From positions 1 to 64,000 of the forward strand of contig JBMNJV010000005.1 in assembly GCA_050951845.1 (NCBI GenBank): a DNA stretch of 64,000 bases. Direction: 5' to 3'. This document shows positions 49,151 to 57,396 of this stretch, piece after piece. Source of the stretch: UBA5436 sp050951845. GTDB lineage: Bacteria > Bacillota > Clostridia > Saccharofermentanales > DTU023. A model generated the notes under the pieces. That model searched no databases. It was not told the DNA's origin and saw only the letters and a list, made by a program, of their open reading frames with translations. Every line of letters begins with the position of its first letter. Positions within the stretch are counted from its first letter, which is position 1. The position numbers and the translations under genes were made by a program.

Positions 49151-49693
49151 CTATTTCCTATAAGGCATACCTAAGCCTGTTAATAAAGCCTTGGCTTCTT
49201 CATCAGTTTTAGCAGTAGTAACGATTACAATATCCATTCCGCGAATCTTATCGATTGAGTCATAATCAATTTCCGGGAAGATTAATTGCTCTTTTGTTCC
49301 CATTGCAAAATTGCCTCTGCCATCGAATGAATTTGGATTAATACCACGAAAGTCACGTGTACGGGGTAAAGCTATATTTACTAATTTATCAAAAAATTCA
49401 TACATTCTTTCGCCACGCAGCGTTACTTTGCAACCGACTTCCATGCCTGCACGTAATTTGAAGTTAGCAACAGATTTTTTTGCTCTGGTTACTATCGGTT
49501 TTTGACCGGAAATAACTGTCAAATCTTCTACAACGTTATCCATTGCTTTCGCATCATCTTTTGCATCACTTACACCTACGTTCAATACAATTTTTTCCAA
49601 TTTAGGAATTTCCATTGTTGAAGTATATTTAAATTGCTCTTTCAAAGCAGGAGCAACTTCGTTTTTATATTTTTCAACTAATCTGTTAGCCAT
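49151..49693 (-). CDS. rplE: Ribosomal protein uL5
   Basis: 180 aa. Conserved MEIPKLEKIVLNVGVSDAKDDAK, ISGQKPIVTRAKKSVANFKLR, LVNIALPRTRDFRGINPNSFDGRGNFAMG and C-terminal GMDIVIVTTAKTDEEAKALL. Contacts 5S rRNA and P-site tRNA. Confidence 0.98.
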   Translation of the reverse strand: MANRLVEKYKNEVAPALKEQFKYTSTMEIPKLEKIVLNVGVSDAKDDAKAMDNVVEDLTVISGQKPIVTRAKKSVANFKLRAGMEVGCKVTLRGERMYEFFDKLVNIALPRTRDFRGINPNSFDGRGNFAMGTKEQLIFPEIDYDSIDKIRGMDIVIVTTAKTDEEAKALLTGLGMPYRK

Positions 49694-49706
49694 CTATATT
49701 GCCCCC

Positions 49707-50036
49707 TTACCCTTTTACTGAATCGATAGTTTTGCCGGATGCTTTGCTGTAACGGACTTTAACTCCGTTTTCAAAACGTTTTCCGGTTTTTGTCGGTCTT
49801 TTGGTATCAGGACAGACCAGCATAACATTTGAACTGTGGATCTTGCCTTCTTGATGAATGATACCGCCGGCTTCCAAATGCGTTCTTGCTTTTTTATGTT
49901 TGGTTTGCATATTAACGCCTTCAACAATAACTTGTGAAGTTTTCGGGAAAACAGCTAACACTTTTCCGGTTTTACCGGCATCTTTACCGCTTAAGATATA
50001 GACAGTATCATCTAATTTAACATGTAATTTGCCCAT
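49707..50036 (-). CDS. rplX: Ribosomal protein uL24
   Basis: 109 aa. KOW motif DTVYILSGKDAGKTGKVLAVFP, then VNMQTKHKKA and GGIIHQEGKIHSSNVMLVCP. Assembly initiator of the large subunit. AAGGAGG precedes the ATG. Confidence 0.97.
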   Translation of the reverse strand: MGKLHVKLDDTVYILSGKDAGKTGKVLAVFPKTSQVIVEGVNMQTKHKKARTHLEAGGIIHQEGKIHSSNVMLVCPDTKRPTKTGKRFENGVKVRYSKASGKTIDSVKG

Positions 50037-50047
50037 TAACTGCCTCC

Positions 50048-50416
50048 TTATAATACTTCCGGTGCCAAGGACAGAATTTTCATATAATTCTTTTCACGTA
50101 ATTCTCTCGCTATCGGCCCGAAAATACGTGTTCCTTGCGGATTTCCGTCATCATTCAAAATAACGGCTGCATTCTCATCAAAACGAATTGTTGTACCGTC
50201 AGGACGACGAACACCTTTTTTAGTTCTTACGATTACCGCTTTAACTACGTCACCTTTTTTCACAACTCCTCCGGGAATTGCTTCTTTAACAGAACATACG
50301 ATGACATCTCCGATATTGGCATATCTACGATTAGTGCCGCCTAAAACTCTAATGCATAATAATTTGCGAGCACCAGTATTATCCGCGGATTTTAGAGTAG
50401 ATTCTTGTTGTATCAT
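50048..50416 (-). CDS. rplN: Ribosomal protein uL14
   Basis: 122 aa from the ATG at 50416 (MIQQESTLKSADNTGARKLL), 7 nt after AGGAGG. Core VKEAIPGGVVKKGDVVKAVIVRTKKGVRRPDGTTIRFDENAAVILND. Intersubunit face protein. Length identical to the family norm. Confidence 0.98.
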   Translation of the reverse strand: MIQQESTLKSADNTGARKLLCIRVLGGTNRRYANIGDVIVCSVKEAIPGGVVKKGDVVKAVIVRTKKGVRRPDGTTIRFDENAAVILNDDGNPQGTRIFGPIARELREKNYMKILSLAPEVL

Positions 50417-50445
50417 TTCCATTCCTCCTATTGAAATCAGCGGAA

Positions 50446-50703
50446 TTATTTCGCTTTTTCTATAATTTTTACCAAACGCCAGCTCTTTGTTTTGCTAAGC
50501 GGACGAGTTTCCATAATACGAACTCTGTCGCCTATATTGCACTGATTTTCTTCATCATGAGCCTTAAACTTTTTGGTCTTTTTAATATATTTTTTATACA
50601 AGGGATGACGCACATGTTCTTCAACTGCAACAGTAATCGTCTTATCCATTTTATCGGAAACAACAATTCCGACTCTTTGTTTTCGATTGTTTCTTTCGAT
50701 CAT
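50446..50703 (-). CDS. rpsQ: Ribosomal protein uS17
   Basis: 85 aa. OB-fold with RKQRVGIVVSDKMDKTITVAVEEHVRHPLYKKYIKKTKKFKAHDE and IGDRVRIMETRPLSKTKSWRLVKI. Start overlaps the rpmC stop by 4 nt, implying coupling. Confidence 0.97.
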   Translation of the reverse strand: MIERNNRKQRVGIVVSDKMDKTITVAVEEHVRHPLYKKYIKKTKKFKAHDEENQCNIGDRVRIMETRPLSKTKSWRLVKIIEKAK

Positions 50704-50918
50704 ACTTTATCACCTTGTTTCTTTTCTTCAGCTATCTCAATTTCACGCAAAATTGTTTTAACACGAGCAATGTTTCGTCTGACCATTTTGAGTTCTAAAG
50801 GATTGTCGAGTTGATTCGTTGCATGTTGAAATCTCAATTTAAATAACTGTTCTTTGAGTTCAAGTAATTCCTGATTTAATTCAGTTACTGTCATTTCGCG
50901 CAATTCTGTTACTTTCAT
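50700..50918 (-). CDS. rpmC: Ribosomal protein uL29
   Basis: 72 aa from the ATG at 50918, which overlaps the rplP stop; an ATG one codon earlier is also possible. Two-helix protein: KVTELREMTVTELNQELLELKEQLFKLRFQHATNQLDNPLELKMVRRNIARVKTILRE. Located at the peptide exit tunnel rim, docking SRP and trigger factor. Confidence 0.97.
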   Translation of the reverse strand: MKVTELREMTVTELNQELLELKEQLFKLRFQHATNQLDNPLELKMVRRNIARVKTILREIEIAEEKKQGDKV

Positions 50919-51487
50919 CATTCAACCTCCTCAGCTTCTTCTTCGGAGTCAACAGTATCTGCAACTTCTCCGGCAGCTTCAGCAGATTCTTCAGCAGCCA
51001 TTTCAGCTTCTTCTTCCAATTGCTCAATAACATCTGCCTGAACTTCTGAGTACTTTGCCAACTCTTCTTCTGTTAATTCAATATCACTGATTATAAAACG
51101 AGTTTTTATCGGCAGTTTATGAGATGCCAGACGGAAAGCTTCCCGAGCAGTTCTTTCCGGAACTCCCGCTAATTCAAATAAAACTCTGCCCGGTTTGACA
51201 ACTGCTACCCAATACTCGGGTGATCCCTTACCGGAACCCATCCTGGTTTCGGCCGGTTTCGACGTAACCGATTTGTCCGGGAATATTTTTATCCATACTT
51301 TACCACCACGACGCAAGTAACGATTAATCGCAATACGGGCCGCTTCAATTTGATTGCTGGTAATCCAAGCCGGTTCCATAGCTTGTAAGCCGTATTCACC
51401 GTAAGCTACTTTATTGCCGCGCAATGCCTTGCCCTTCATGCGTCCACGATGTTGTTTTCTATATTTAACACGCTTTGGCATTAACAT
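50918..51487 (-). CDS. rplP: Ribosomal protein uL16 with acidic C-terminal tail
   Basis: 189 aa (MLMPKRVKYRKQHRGRMKGK). The first ATG, at 51487, has GGAGG at 9 nt and gives the family's standard start. The L16 core ends near residue 140 (FRLASHKLPIKTRFIISD). The last 45 residues or so are a Glu/Ala-rich extension (EQLEEEAEMAAEESAEAAGE and onward) absent from most L16 proteins. L16 positions tRNA at the A site. The role of the tail is unknown. Confidence 0.97.
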   Translation of the reverse strand: MLMPKRVKYRKQHRGRMKGKALRGNKVAYGEYGLQAMEPAWITSNQIEAARIAINRYLRRGGKVWIKIFPDKSVTSKPAETRMGSGKGSPEYWVAVVKPGRVLFELAGVPERTAREAFRLASHKLPIKTRFIISDIELTEEELAKYSEVQADVIEQLEEEAEMAAEESAEAAGEVADTVDSEEEAEEVE

Positions 51488-52170
51488 TATGACTCGCCTC
51501 CTTCAGAATCAGATTGATTGTTTTTATCCGATTTAGGTAGAGGTATAATCTCACCTTTATAGATCCAAACTTTTGTTCCGATCTTACCGTATGTAGTATT
51601 TGCTTCAGCAAAACCGTAATCAATGTCAGCTCTTAAGGTATGCAAAGGAATTGTACCTTCATGATACTGTTCGCCACGAGCAATCTCTGCACCGCCCAAA
51701 CGTCCCGAACACATCGCTTTAATACCTTTGGCTCCTTGTTTCATTGTTCTGCTGATAGCTTGTTTCATAGCTCTACGATAAGAAACACGTTCTTCCAATT
51801 GTTTCGCAATTGCTTCTGCAACCAATTGAGCATCCAGATCGGCGTTTTTGATTTCTTTAACATTGATAAAAAATGCTTTTTTAAACTTTTTTGTCAATTT
51901 CTTTTTCAGAACTTCAATTTCCGAACCTTGACGTCCGATGATAATTCCCGGTTTTGCAGTTGAGATGGTGATAATTGTTCTTTCATCGCCTTCACGTTCA
52001 ATCTCAATGCGCGATACGCCCGCACGACCGGTTTGCTGTTTTACAAAATCACGTATTTGTGCATCCTCCACCAAATAACGAGCGAAATCTTTTTTGTCAG
52101 CATACCAACGGGTATCCCAATCTTTGATTACTCCAACACGAAACCCATGCGGATTTACTTTTTGACCCAT
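51487..52170 (-). CDS. rpsC: Ribosomal protein uS3
   Basis: 227 aa. MGQKVNPHGFRVGVIKDWDTRWYA, KH domain with GIIIGRQGSEIEVLKKKL, and the C-terminal domain CSGRLGGAEIARGEQYHEGTIPLHTLRADIDYGFAEANTTYGKIGTKVWIYKGE. Lines the mRNA entry channel. Overlaps rplV and rplP by 1 nt each (TAATG junctions). Confidence 0.98.
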   Translation of the reverse strand: MGQKVNPHGFRVGVIKDWDTRWYADKKDFARYLVEDAQIRDFVKQQTGRAGVSRIEIEREGDERTIITISTAKPGIIIGRQGSEIEVLKKKLTKKFKKAFFINVKEIKNADLDAQLVAEAIAKQLEERVSYRRAMKQAISRTMKQGAKGIKAMCSGRLGGAEIARGEQYHEGTIPLHTLRADIDYGFAEANTTYGKIGTKVWIYKGEIIPLPKSDKNNQSDSEGGES

Positions 52171-52655
52171 TAGTTAGCCTCCTCTATTTTCTCTTTAACC
52201 GTTAAACGAATGTTGCTGCTTCTTTTCAAAATTCTGTCGGCTGCACCTTTCGCACGCGGTCTATATCTTTTTAATGTAGCACCGGGTCCGATCTGACAAT
52301 CAACAATAAATAAATCGTCACGATTCAGGTTATTGTTATTAACGGCATTGGCACTTGCTTCTTCTATCAATTTGATCAAGATCGGCGAAGCAACTTTCGG
52401 TGTGTATTGCAAAATTGCTATCGCTTCATCAACTTGTTTGTTCATTATATTGCGAACAACAAGGCTGACCTTCGAAGGACTTACTCTAACATGATTAATC
52501 TTTGCAATTCCGCGATCTTTGCCAATACCCAATACTTTACGTTCTTTTTTAGTTAAAGTACGTTTTTTAGCTGAACGCGGGGCAACAGAACAATGATCTT
52601 TAATGATTTGTTCTCTGTTATCTTGCAATTCTTGTCTGGTATAAGTTTTTGACAT
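52170..52655 (-). CDS. rplV: Ribosomal protein uL22 with N-terminal extension
   Basis: 161 aa, about 50 longer than usual. The canonical L22 fold begins at residue 54 or so (NHVRVSPSKVSLVVRNIMNKQVDEAIAILQY) and ends YRPRAKGAADRILKRSSNIRLTVKE. The preceding segment (MSKTYTRQELQDNREQIIKD, then SVAPRSAKKRTLTKKERKVLG) is basic and extra. GGAGG before the ATG at 52655 supports the long form. L22's hairpin lines the exit tunnel. Confidence 0.97.
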   Translation of the reverse strand: MSKTYTRQELQDNREQIIKDHCSVAPRSAKKRTLTKKERKVLGIGKDRGIAKINHVRVSPSKVSLVVRNIMNKQVDEAIAILQYTPKVASPILIKLIEEASANAVNNNNLNRDDLFIVDCQIGPGATLKRYRPRAKGAADRILKRSSNIRLTVKEKIEEAN

Positions 52656-52680
52656 CTTTTCCTCCTTCCGTTTCAGCTAA

Positions 52681-52962
52681 TTATCTCATATGTGTTTTTG
52701 TTTCAGATTTGGCATGGCCGCGGAATAATCTCGTCGGAGCGAATTCACCCAATTTATGACCTACCATTTCTTCTGTTATATATACAGGAACATGTTTTCT
52801 GCCATCATGTACCGCTATCGTATGACCGACCATTTCCGGGAAGATCGTAGAATCACGTGACCATGTTCTGATAACTTTGTGTTCATTCTTTTCATTCATT
52901 TCTTCGATGCGACGCATCAGGGCTTCTTCTACATAGAAACCTTTTTTCATTGAACGACTCAT
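52681..52962 (-). CDS. rpsS: Ribosomal protein uS19
   Basis: 93 aa. MSRSMKKGFYVEEALMRRIE, then RTWSRDSTIFPEMVGHTIAVHDGRKHVPVYITEEMVGHKLGEFAPTR. Head of the 30S subunit, partner of uS13. GGAGG precedes the ATG. Confidence 0.98.
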   Translation of the reverse strand: MSRSMKKGFYVEEALMRRIEEMNEKNEHKVIRTWSRDSTIFPEMVGHTIAVHDGRKHVPVYITEEMVGHKLGEFAPTRLFRGHAKSETKTHMR

Positions 52963-52973
52963 ATGTCACCCTC

Positions 52974-53804
52974 CTATTTCTTACGTCTTCTTAAAATATA
53001 CTTATTGGATTCTTTGTTCTTTTTACGGGTTTTTTTACCGACGGTCGGTTTACCCCAAGGTGTACGCGGGCTGGGCAGACCGATTGATGTGGCACCCTCA
53101 CCGCCACCATGCGGATGGTCTACCGGATTCATCGCAAGGCCTCTGACTGACGGTCTTAAACCTTTATGACGCTGGCGTCCGGCTTTACCGATCTTGATGT
53201 TTTCATGTTCGATATTTCCTACAGTACCGATCGTTGCTCTGCAGTTGATCGGAATCAATCTGTATTCACCCGACGGCATACGCAATTGAGCATATTTGCC
53301 TTCTTTTGCCATTAAACTGGCTGAAGCACCGGCTGAACGAACCAATTGTGCACCGCGACCGGGATGCATTTCGATATTGTGAACAACCGTACCTACCGGA
53401 ATATCACGCAAAGCTAATGTATTACCGACACTGATATCCGAACCCTGACCTGAAACAACTTGCATACCCACTTTAAGGCCTTGCGGAGCCAGGATATATG
53501 CTTTTTGGCCGTCAACGTACTGGATCAATGCGATAAACGCAGTACGATTCGGATCATATTCTATTGCTTTAACTGTCGCCGGAATACCGTCTCTTTGACG
53601 TTTCCAGTCTATAATTCTTATCATCTGGCGATTGCCGCCGCCTCTGTGGCGAACGGTAATCCGTCCATAATTGTTTCTACCGCTAAACTTCTTCTTTGAT
53701 ACTAAAAGACTTTTTTCGGGCTTTTTATCTGTCAGTTCAGAATAATCTGCCACTGTCATAAATCTTTTACCAGGAGAAGTCGGACGAAAGCTTTTTATTG
53801 CCAT
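52974..53804 (-). CDS. rplB: Ribosomal protein uL2
   Basis: 276 aa. Conserved C-terminal signature RGLAMNPVDHPHGGGEGATSIGLPSPRTPWGKPT with the functionally important His. N-terminal OB part GRNNYGRITVRHRGGGNRQMIRIIDWKR. Needed for subunit joining. Normal length. Confidence 0.98.
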   Translation of the reverse strand: MAIKSFRPTSPGKRFMTVADYSELTDKKPEKSLLVSKKKFSGRNNYGRITVRHRGGGNRQMIRIIDWKRQRDGIPATVKAIEYDPNRTAFIALIQYVDGQKAYILAPQGLKVGMQVVSGQGSDISVGNTLALRDIPVGTVVHNIEMHPGRGAQLVRSAGASASLMAKEGKYAQLRMPSGEYRLIPINCRATIGTVGNIEHENIKIGKAGRQRHKGLRPSVRGLAMNPVDHPHGGGEGATSIGLPSPRTPWGKPTVGKKTRKKNKESNKYILRRRKK

Positions 53805-53831
53805 ATTATTTTACTCCTTCTTCGATCCGGC

Positions 53832-54185
53832 CTAAATCCCGAATCCAAATTCTTCAATTGAATTTTTATATTTTCTTGAAGTCTTTTGTTCTTTACCGCC
53901 TTCAACTAAATATGTCGTTTCTTGCGGATCAAGATCGATTGTAACAATTGCTTTTTTCCAATCGGCTGTTTTACCGGTATGCATATTGACACGTTTCATC
54001 TTGCCGGAAACATTTTGCGTATTCACTTTCAAAACGCGAACATTGAACAACTTCTCAACAGCTTGTCTTACTTCAGTCTTAGTTGCTTTGCGATCAACGG
54101 CAAAAGTATATTTGCCTTCCATGCTGTCCGTGGTGCTGCGTTCAGTGATTACCGGTTTAATGATAATATCATGCGGGTTTCTCAT
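53832..54185 (-). CDS. rplW: Ribosomal protein uL23
   Basis: 117 aa. IIKPVITERSTTDSMEGKYTFAVDRKATKTEVRQAVEKLFNVRVLKVNT is the conserved core. A 20-residue C-terminal extension (KTSRKYKNSIEEFGFGI) follows, of the sort seen in Clostridia. At the tunnel exit, it binds trigger factor and SRP. Its start overlaps the rplD stop by 4 nt. Confidence 0.97.
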   Translation of the reverse strand: MRNPHDIIIKPVITERSTTDSMEGKYTFAVDRKATKTEVRQAVEKLFNVRVLKVNTQNVSGKMKRVNMHTGKTADWKKAIVTIDLDPQETTYLVEGGKEQKTSRKYKNSIEEFGFGI

Positions 54186-54805
54186 ACGTAGACCTCCTGA
54201 ACTTTATCAACAGCTTCATTGGTAAAGATTATATTTTTATATTTCAATAAATCTAATACATTCATGGTGTTAACCAATGCTGTTTTTACATCTTTAATAT
54301 TTGCTGCAGATTTTTCAACATTGAAATCCGGTTTCGCAATAATAAAAATCGCCGATCCTTGTAACTTCAAATTGTTGATTGTCTTAACCATTTCTTTGGT
54401 TTTGATTTCTTTAAGTTCAAGTTTATCCAGTACTTTGATGCGATCTGCACTCAAAGCTTGTGACAACACCGATTTCATTGCCAGTCTGCGCATTTTTTTA
54501 TTTGTTTTATAGGAATAATCGCGTGGTACCGGTCCGAAAACAACCCCGCCGCCTACATGGTTAGCAGCTCTGATTGAACCTTGACGCGCTCTGCCCGTTC
54601 CTTTTTGTCGATACGGTTTTCTTCCGCCGCCTCTTACTTCACTGCGGCCTTTCACTTTAGAAGTCCCCTGACGTTTATTGGCAAGCTGATTTTTGACGAT
54701 ACGATGTACAACATCTTCATTTGGTTCTATGCCGAAGATAGCATCTTCCAATTCAATATCACCAATTATTTCACCTTGCATATTATACAAATTAGTCTTT
54801 GCCAT
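54182..54805 (-). CDS. rplD: Ribosomal protein uL4
   Basis: 207 aa. Loop segment GRSEVRGGGRKPYRQKGTGRARQGSIRAANHVGGGVVFGPVPRDY reaches the exit tunnel, and KKMRRLAMKSVLSQAL follows. In gamma-proteobacteria L4 represses the S10 operon; a similar role here is unproven. Confidence 0.97.
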   Translation of the reverse strand: MAKTNLYNMQGEIIGDIELEDAIFGIEPNEDVVHRIVKNQLANKRQGTSKVKGRSEVRGGGRKPYRQKGTGRARQGSIRAANHVGGGVVFGPVPRDYSYKTNKKMRRLAMKSVLSQALSADRIKVLDKLELKEIKTKEMVKTINNLKLQGSAIFIIAKPDFNVEKSAANIKDVKTALVNTMNVLDLLKYKNIIFTNEAVDKVQEVYV

Positions 54806-54822
54806 ATAATTCTCCTCTCAGC

Positions 54823-55446
54823 CTAACGTGCCTTGACGGAAGTTTTGATTTCTAACAAACCGCCTTTTGGTCCGGGTACAGCACCTTTAACTACCAAAAT
54901 ATTACGCTCGCCGTCAACTTGAATTACTTCTAAATTCTGCACTGTAACGCGTTTATTTCCCATTTGTCCGGGCAATTTCTTCCCCTTCTGAACTCTGGAA
55001 GGAGTAGCCGACGAACCCATCGAGCCTGAACCGCGATGATACTTTGAACCGTGAGCCATGGGTCCTCTGCTGAAACCGTGTCTTTTGATAGATCCCTGAT
55101 ATCCTTTACCTTTTGAGGTTCCGGCAATGTCTACCTTGTCACCTGTTTCAAACATTTCATCAACCTTCAAAACCTGACCTGTTTCATATTCCTCTGTATT
55201 TTTGAATTCTTTCAAAATACGCATCGGTTCAACATTAATTTTTTCGAATTGACCGTTTGCCGGTTTATTGTTCTTTTTCGTCTTATCGTACCCTACTTTA
55301 ACTGCTTGATAACCTTCGACTTCTTCTGTTTTGTTTTGAACTACTGTTACAGGACCGCAATCGATAACGGTGACCGGGATCATTAAACCATGTTCATCAA
55401 ACAGTTGAGTCATACCGGCTTTTCTACCGAGCATAAATCTGTTCAT
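54823..55446 (-). CDS. rplC: Ribosomal protein uL3
   Basis: 207 aa. MNRFMLGRKAGMTQLFDEHG, core FSRGPMAHGSKYHRGSGSMG with the conserved loop near the peptidyl transferase centre, and NLEVIQVDGERNILVVKGAVPGPKGGLL. AAGGAGG precedes the ATG. Confidence 0.98.
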   Translation of the reverse strand: MNRFMLGRKAGMTQLFDEHGLMIPVTVIDCGPVTVVQNKTEEVEGYQAVKVGYDKTKKNNKPANGQFEKINVEPMRILKEFKNTEEYETGQVLKVDEMFETGDKVDIAGTSKGKGYQGSIKRHGFSRGPMAHGSKYHRGSGSMGSSATPSRVQKGKKLPGQMGNKRVTVQNLEVIQVDGERNILVVKGAVPGPKGGLLEIKTSVKAR

Positions 55447-55505
55447 TTCTTTTCTTCCTCCTTGGTTATTGGTTCGCCACTACGAACATTGACCTGGGCC
55501 TAAGT

Positions 55506-55817
55506 CTATAATTTTATTTCTATATTAACTCCAGCCGGCATTTCTAATCGCATTAAGGATTCCATTGTTTTATTATTAGGTGCCAAAATATCGATTAAAC
55601 GCTTATGTGTTCTCGCTTCGAATTGTTCTCTTGAATCTTTATTTACATGCGGAGAACGCAAAATTGTAATGATTTCCTTTTCCGTCGGTAAAGGTATCGG
55701 ACCCGAAACACTTGCCCCGGTACGATTTGCGGTCTCAACGATTCTTGATGCACTTTCGTCTAAAATTTGATGATCAAAAGCCTTGAGGCGAATTCTGATT
55801 TTTTGATTTACAGCCAT
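55506..55817 (-). CDS. rpsJ: Ribosomal protein uS10
   Basis: 103 aa. KIRIRLKAFDHQILDESASRIVETANRTGASVSGPIPLPTEKEIITILRSPHVNKDSREQFEARTHKRLIDI. First gene of the S10 operon, preceded by AGGAGG and a roughly 270-nt leader. Also a partner of NusB in antitermination. Confidence 0.98.
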   Translation of the reverse strand: MAVNQKIRIRLKAFDHQILDESASRIVETANRTGASVSGPIPLPTEKEIITILRSPHVNKDSREQFEARTHKRLIDILAPNNKTMESLMRLEMPAGVNIEIKL

Positions 55818-56093
55818 TGATAAAACCTCCTAAGTGCTGCTTTCACAGTCTGTTTCTAACAACTCCTCCGGGCGTTTCATTTCTTATCATGATAAAACCC
55901 AGACACTTCGTATGCAACGCATGTGCTGGGCAACCTTCCCGGCTCTGCTGCGAAATAGATGTGACGTTCGAATCTTTGTCGAACTGCTCGGTCTGAGTTA
56001 CCCGCGTTATACCGCAGCGGTATACACGGCAATCTCAAACTTCTCAGCTAATTCACGCCCAAACATTCAGCCTGAATTTTTGGCGCGATTAAG
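55818..56093 (-). promoter_or_regulatory. Structured leader of the S10 operon
   Basis: About 270 nt from the predicted start (near 56087) to rpsJ. It contains the perfect hairpin TATACCG/CGGTATA (56008-56024) and a larger stem CCCAG-CAC with GTG-T-CTGGG (55898-55930) enclosing ATGC-GTT-GCAT and followed by TTTT, terminator-like. This suggests attenuation or autogenous control by an r-protein. No known leader class recognised. Confidence 0.5.
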
Positions 56094-56122
56094 AGTATAT
56101 AACATCTGAATTATTGATGCAA
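56094..56122 (-). promoter_or_regulatory. S10 operon promoter
   Basis: TTGCAT (56117-56122), 17-bp spacer, TATACT (56094-56099). Confidence 0.75.
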
Positions 56123-56318
56123 GCCTTTTGTAAAATTATTTTCTCTTTAAAGATAAAAAGTGACAACAACCGATTTAGATTCAGAAATATCAGTACCATT
56201 ACTTAAGTAAACAGGTATGGAGTGGTCTAAAGCTATCTGTAATCTGTACTTCTAATAATGTCCACTCTCTGCCATCGTTTATATATTATTATGTTAAAAT
56301 GATAACCTAAGGAATGTA
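56123..56318. other. Intergenic region upstream of the S10 promoter
   Basis: AT-rich sequence between the trpS stop and the S10 promoter. I see no clear terminator for trpS and no gene. Confidence 0.35.
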
Positions 56319-57335
56319 TTAAGCTTCGTAATTGATTCCTAAAACAGTTTTAAGTTTCAGCAAATTCTCCTGTGCAACTTTACGTGCTTTTTTGCTTGAT
56401 TCGCTTAACAATTCGATGGCCCGATCCGGTTTACCCTCAAATTGAGCTCTGCGTTCTCTGATCGGTGCAAGTTCAGCTTGTAAGACTTTTTCCAAACGAC
56501 GTTTTACTTTGACATCACCCAAACCGCCACGACGATAATGTGCTTTCCATTCTTCGAGTTCAGCTTTGTCAGGATCAAAAGCATCCAGATAAGTAAATAC
56601 GGGATTACCTTCGACCGTACCCGGATCTTCAACTCTTAGATGATTCGGATCGGTGTACATGCCTCTGATTTTTTTGCTGACAGTTTCAGCATCATCAGAT
56701 AAATAGATACAATTATTAAGCGATTTGCTCATTTTGGCATTGCCGTCAGTTCCGGGCAATCTGGTAATTTTTGAAAGAATCGGTTTACATTCTTTTAAGA
56801 CATCTGTATTAAAATGAAAATTGATATGCCTGACAATTTCATTTGTCTGTTCAAGCATCGGCAACTGATCGTCACCGACAGGGACCAGGGTTGCGTTGAA
56901 TGCCGTGATATCGGCAGCCTGACTTACCGGATAATTAAGAAAACCGATCGGTACAGAGTTATCAAATTCACGCAATTGCATTTCACTTTTCACGGTCGGA
57001 TTACGCAACAATCTGGCCAGAGTTACAAAGTTCATATAGAGAGTCGTAAATTCGGTCAATTCAGGAATCAACGATTGAATAAAGATTGTGGTTTTTTCCG
57101 GATCGATGCCGCAACCCAGATAGTCGTAAAGAACTTCGATTACACTTTCCCTCACTTTTTTTACATCATATGCATTATCGGTAAGCGCCTGCAAATCGGC
57201 AATCATTAAATAATTCACGGCATATTCATCTTGTAAACGCAAGCGTTGTTTAATTGATCCGACGTAATGACCGATATGCAAACGTCCGGTCGGTCTGTCT
57301 CCTGTCAATACAATTTCCTGTTTTAACTCTTTCAT
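56319..57335 (-). CDS. trpS: Tryptophanyl-tRNA synthetase
   Basis: 338 aa, class I synthetase. TGDRPTGRLHIGHYVGS carries the HIGH motif, and GNAKMSKSLNN the KMSKS motif. AADITAFNATLVPVGDDQLP is the Trp-AMP binding segment. It charges tRNA-Trp. AGGAGA precedes the ATG. No T-box leader fits in the short gap to hslO. Confidence 0.97.
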   Translation of the reverse strand: MKELKQEIVLTGDRPTGRLHIGHYVGSIKQRLRLQDEYAVNYLMIADLQALTDNAYDVKKVRESVIEVLYDYLGCGIDPEKTTIFIQSLIPELTEFTTLYMNFVTLARLLRNPTVKSEMQLREFDNSVPIGFLNYPVSQAADITAFNATLVPVGDDQLPMLEQTNEIVRHINFHFNTDVLKECKPILSKITRLPGTDGNAKMSKSLNNCIYLSDDAETVSKKIRGMYTDPNHLRVEDPGTVEGNPVFTYLDAFDPDKAELEEWKAHYRRGGLGDVKVKRRLEKVLQAELAPIRERRAQFEGKPDRAIELLSESSKKARKVAQENLLKLKTVLGINYEA

Positions 57336-57396
57336 AATTTCTCCTAATTACTAATATTAAACATTATATTTCCTAATGCATATTTCCTAATGCACT

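Noticed and set aside
57336..57396. T-box leader for trpS
   Set aside because: The gap to the upstream gene is about 60 bp, too short for a T-box, and no T-box sequence is seen.
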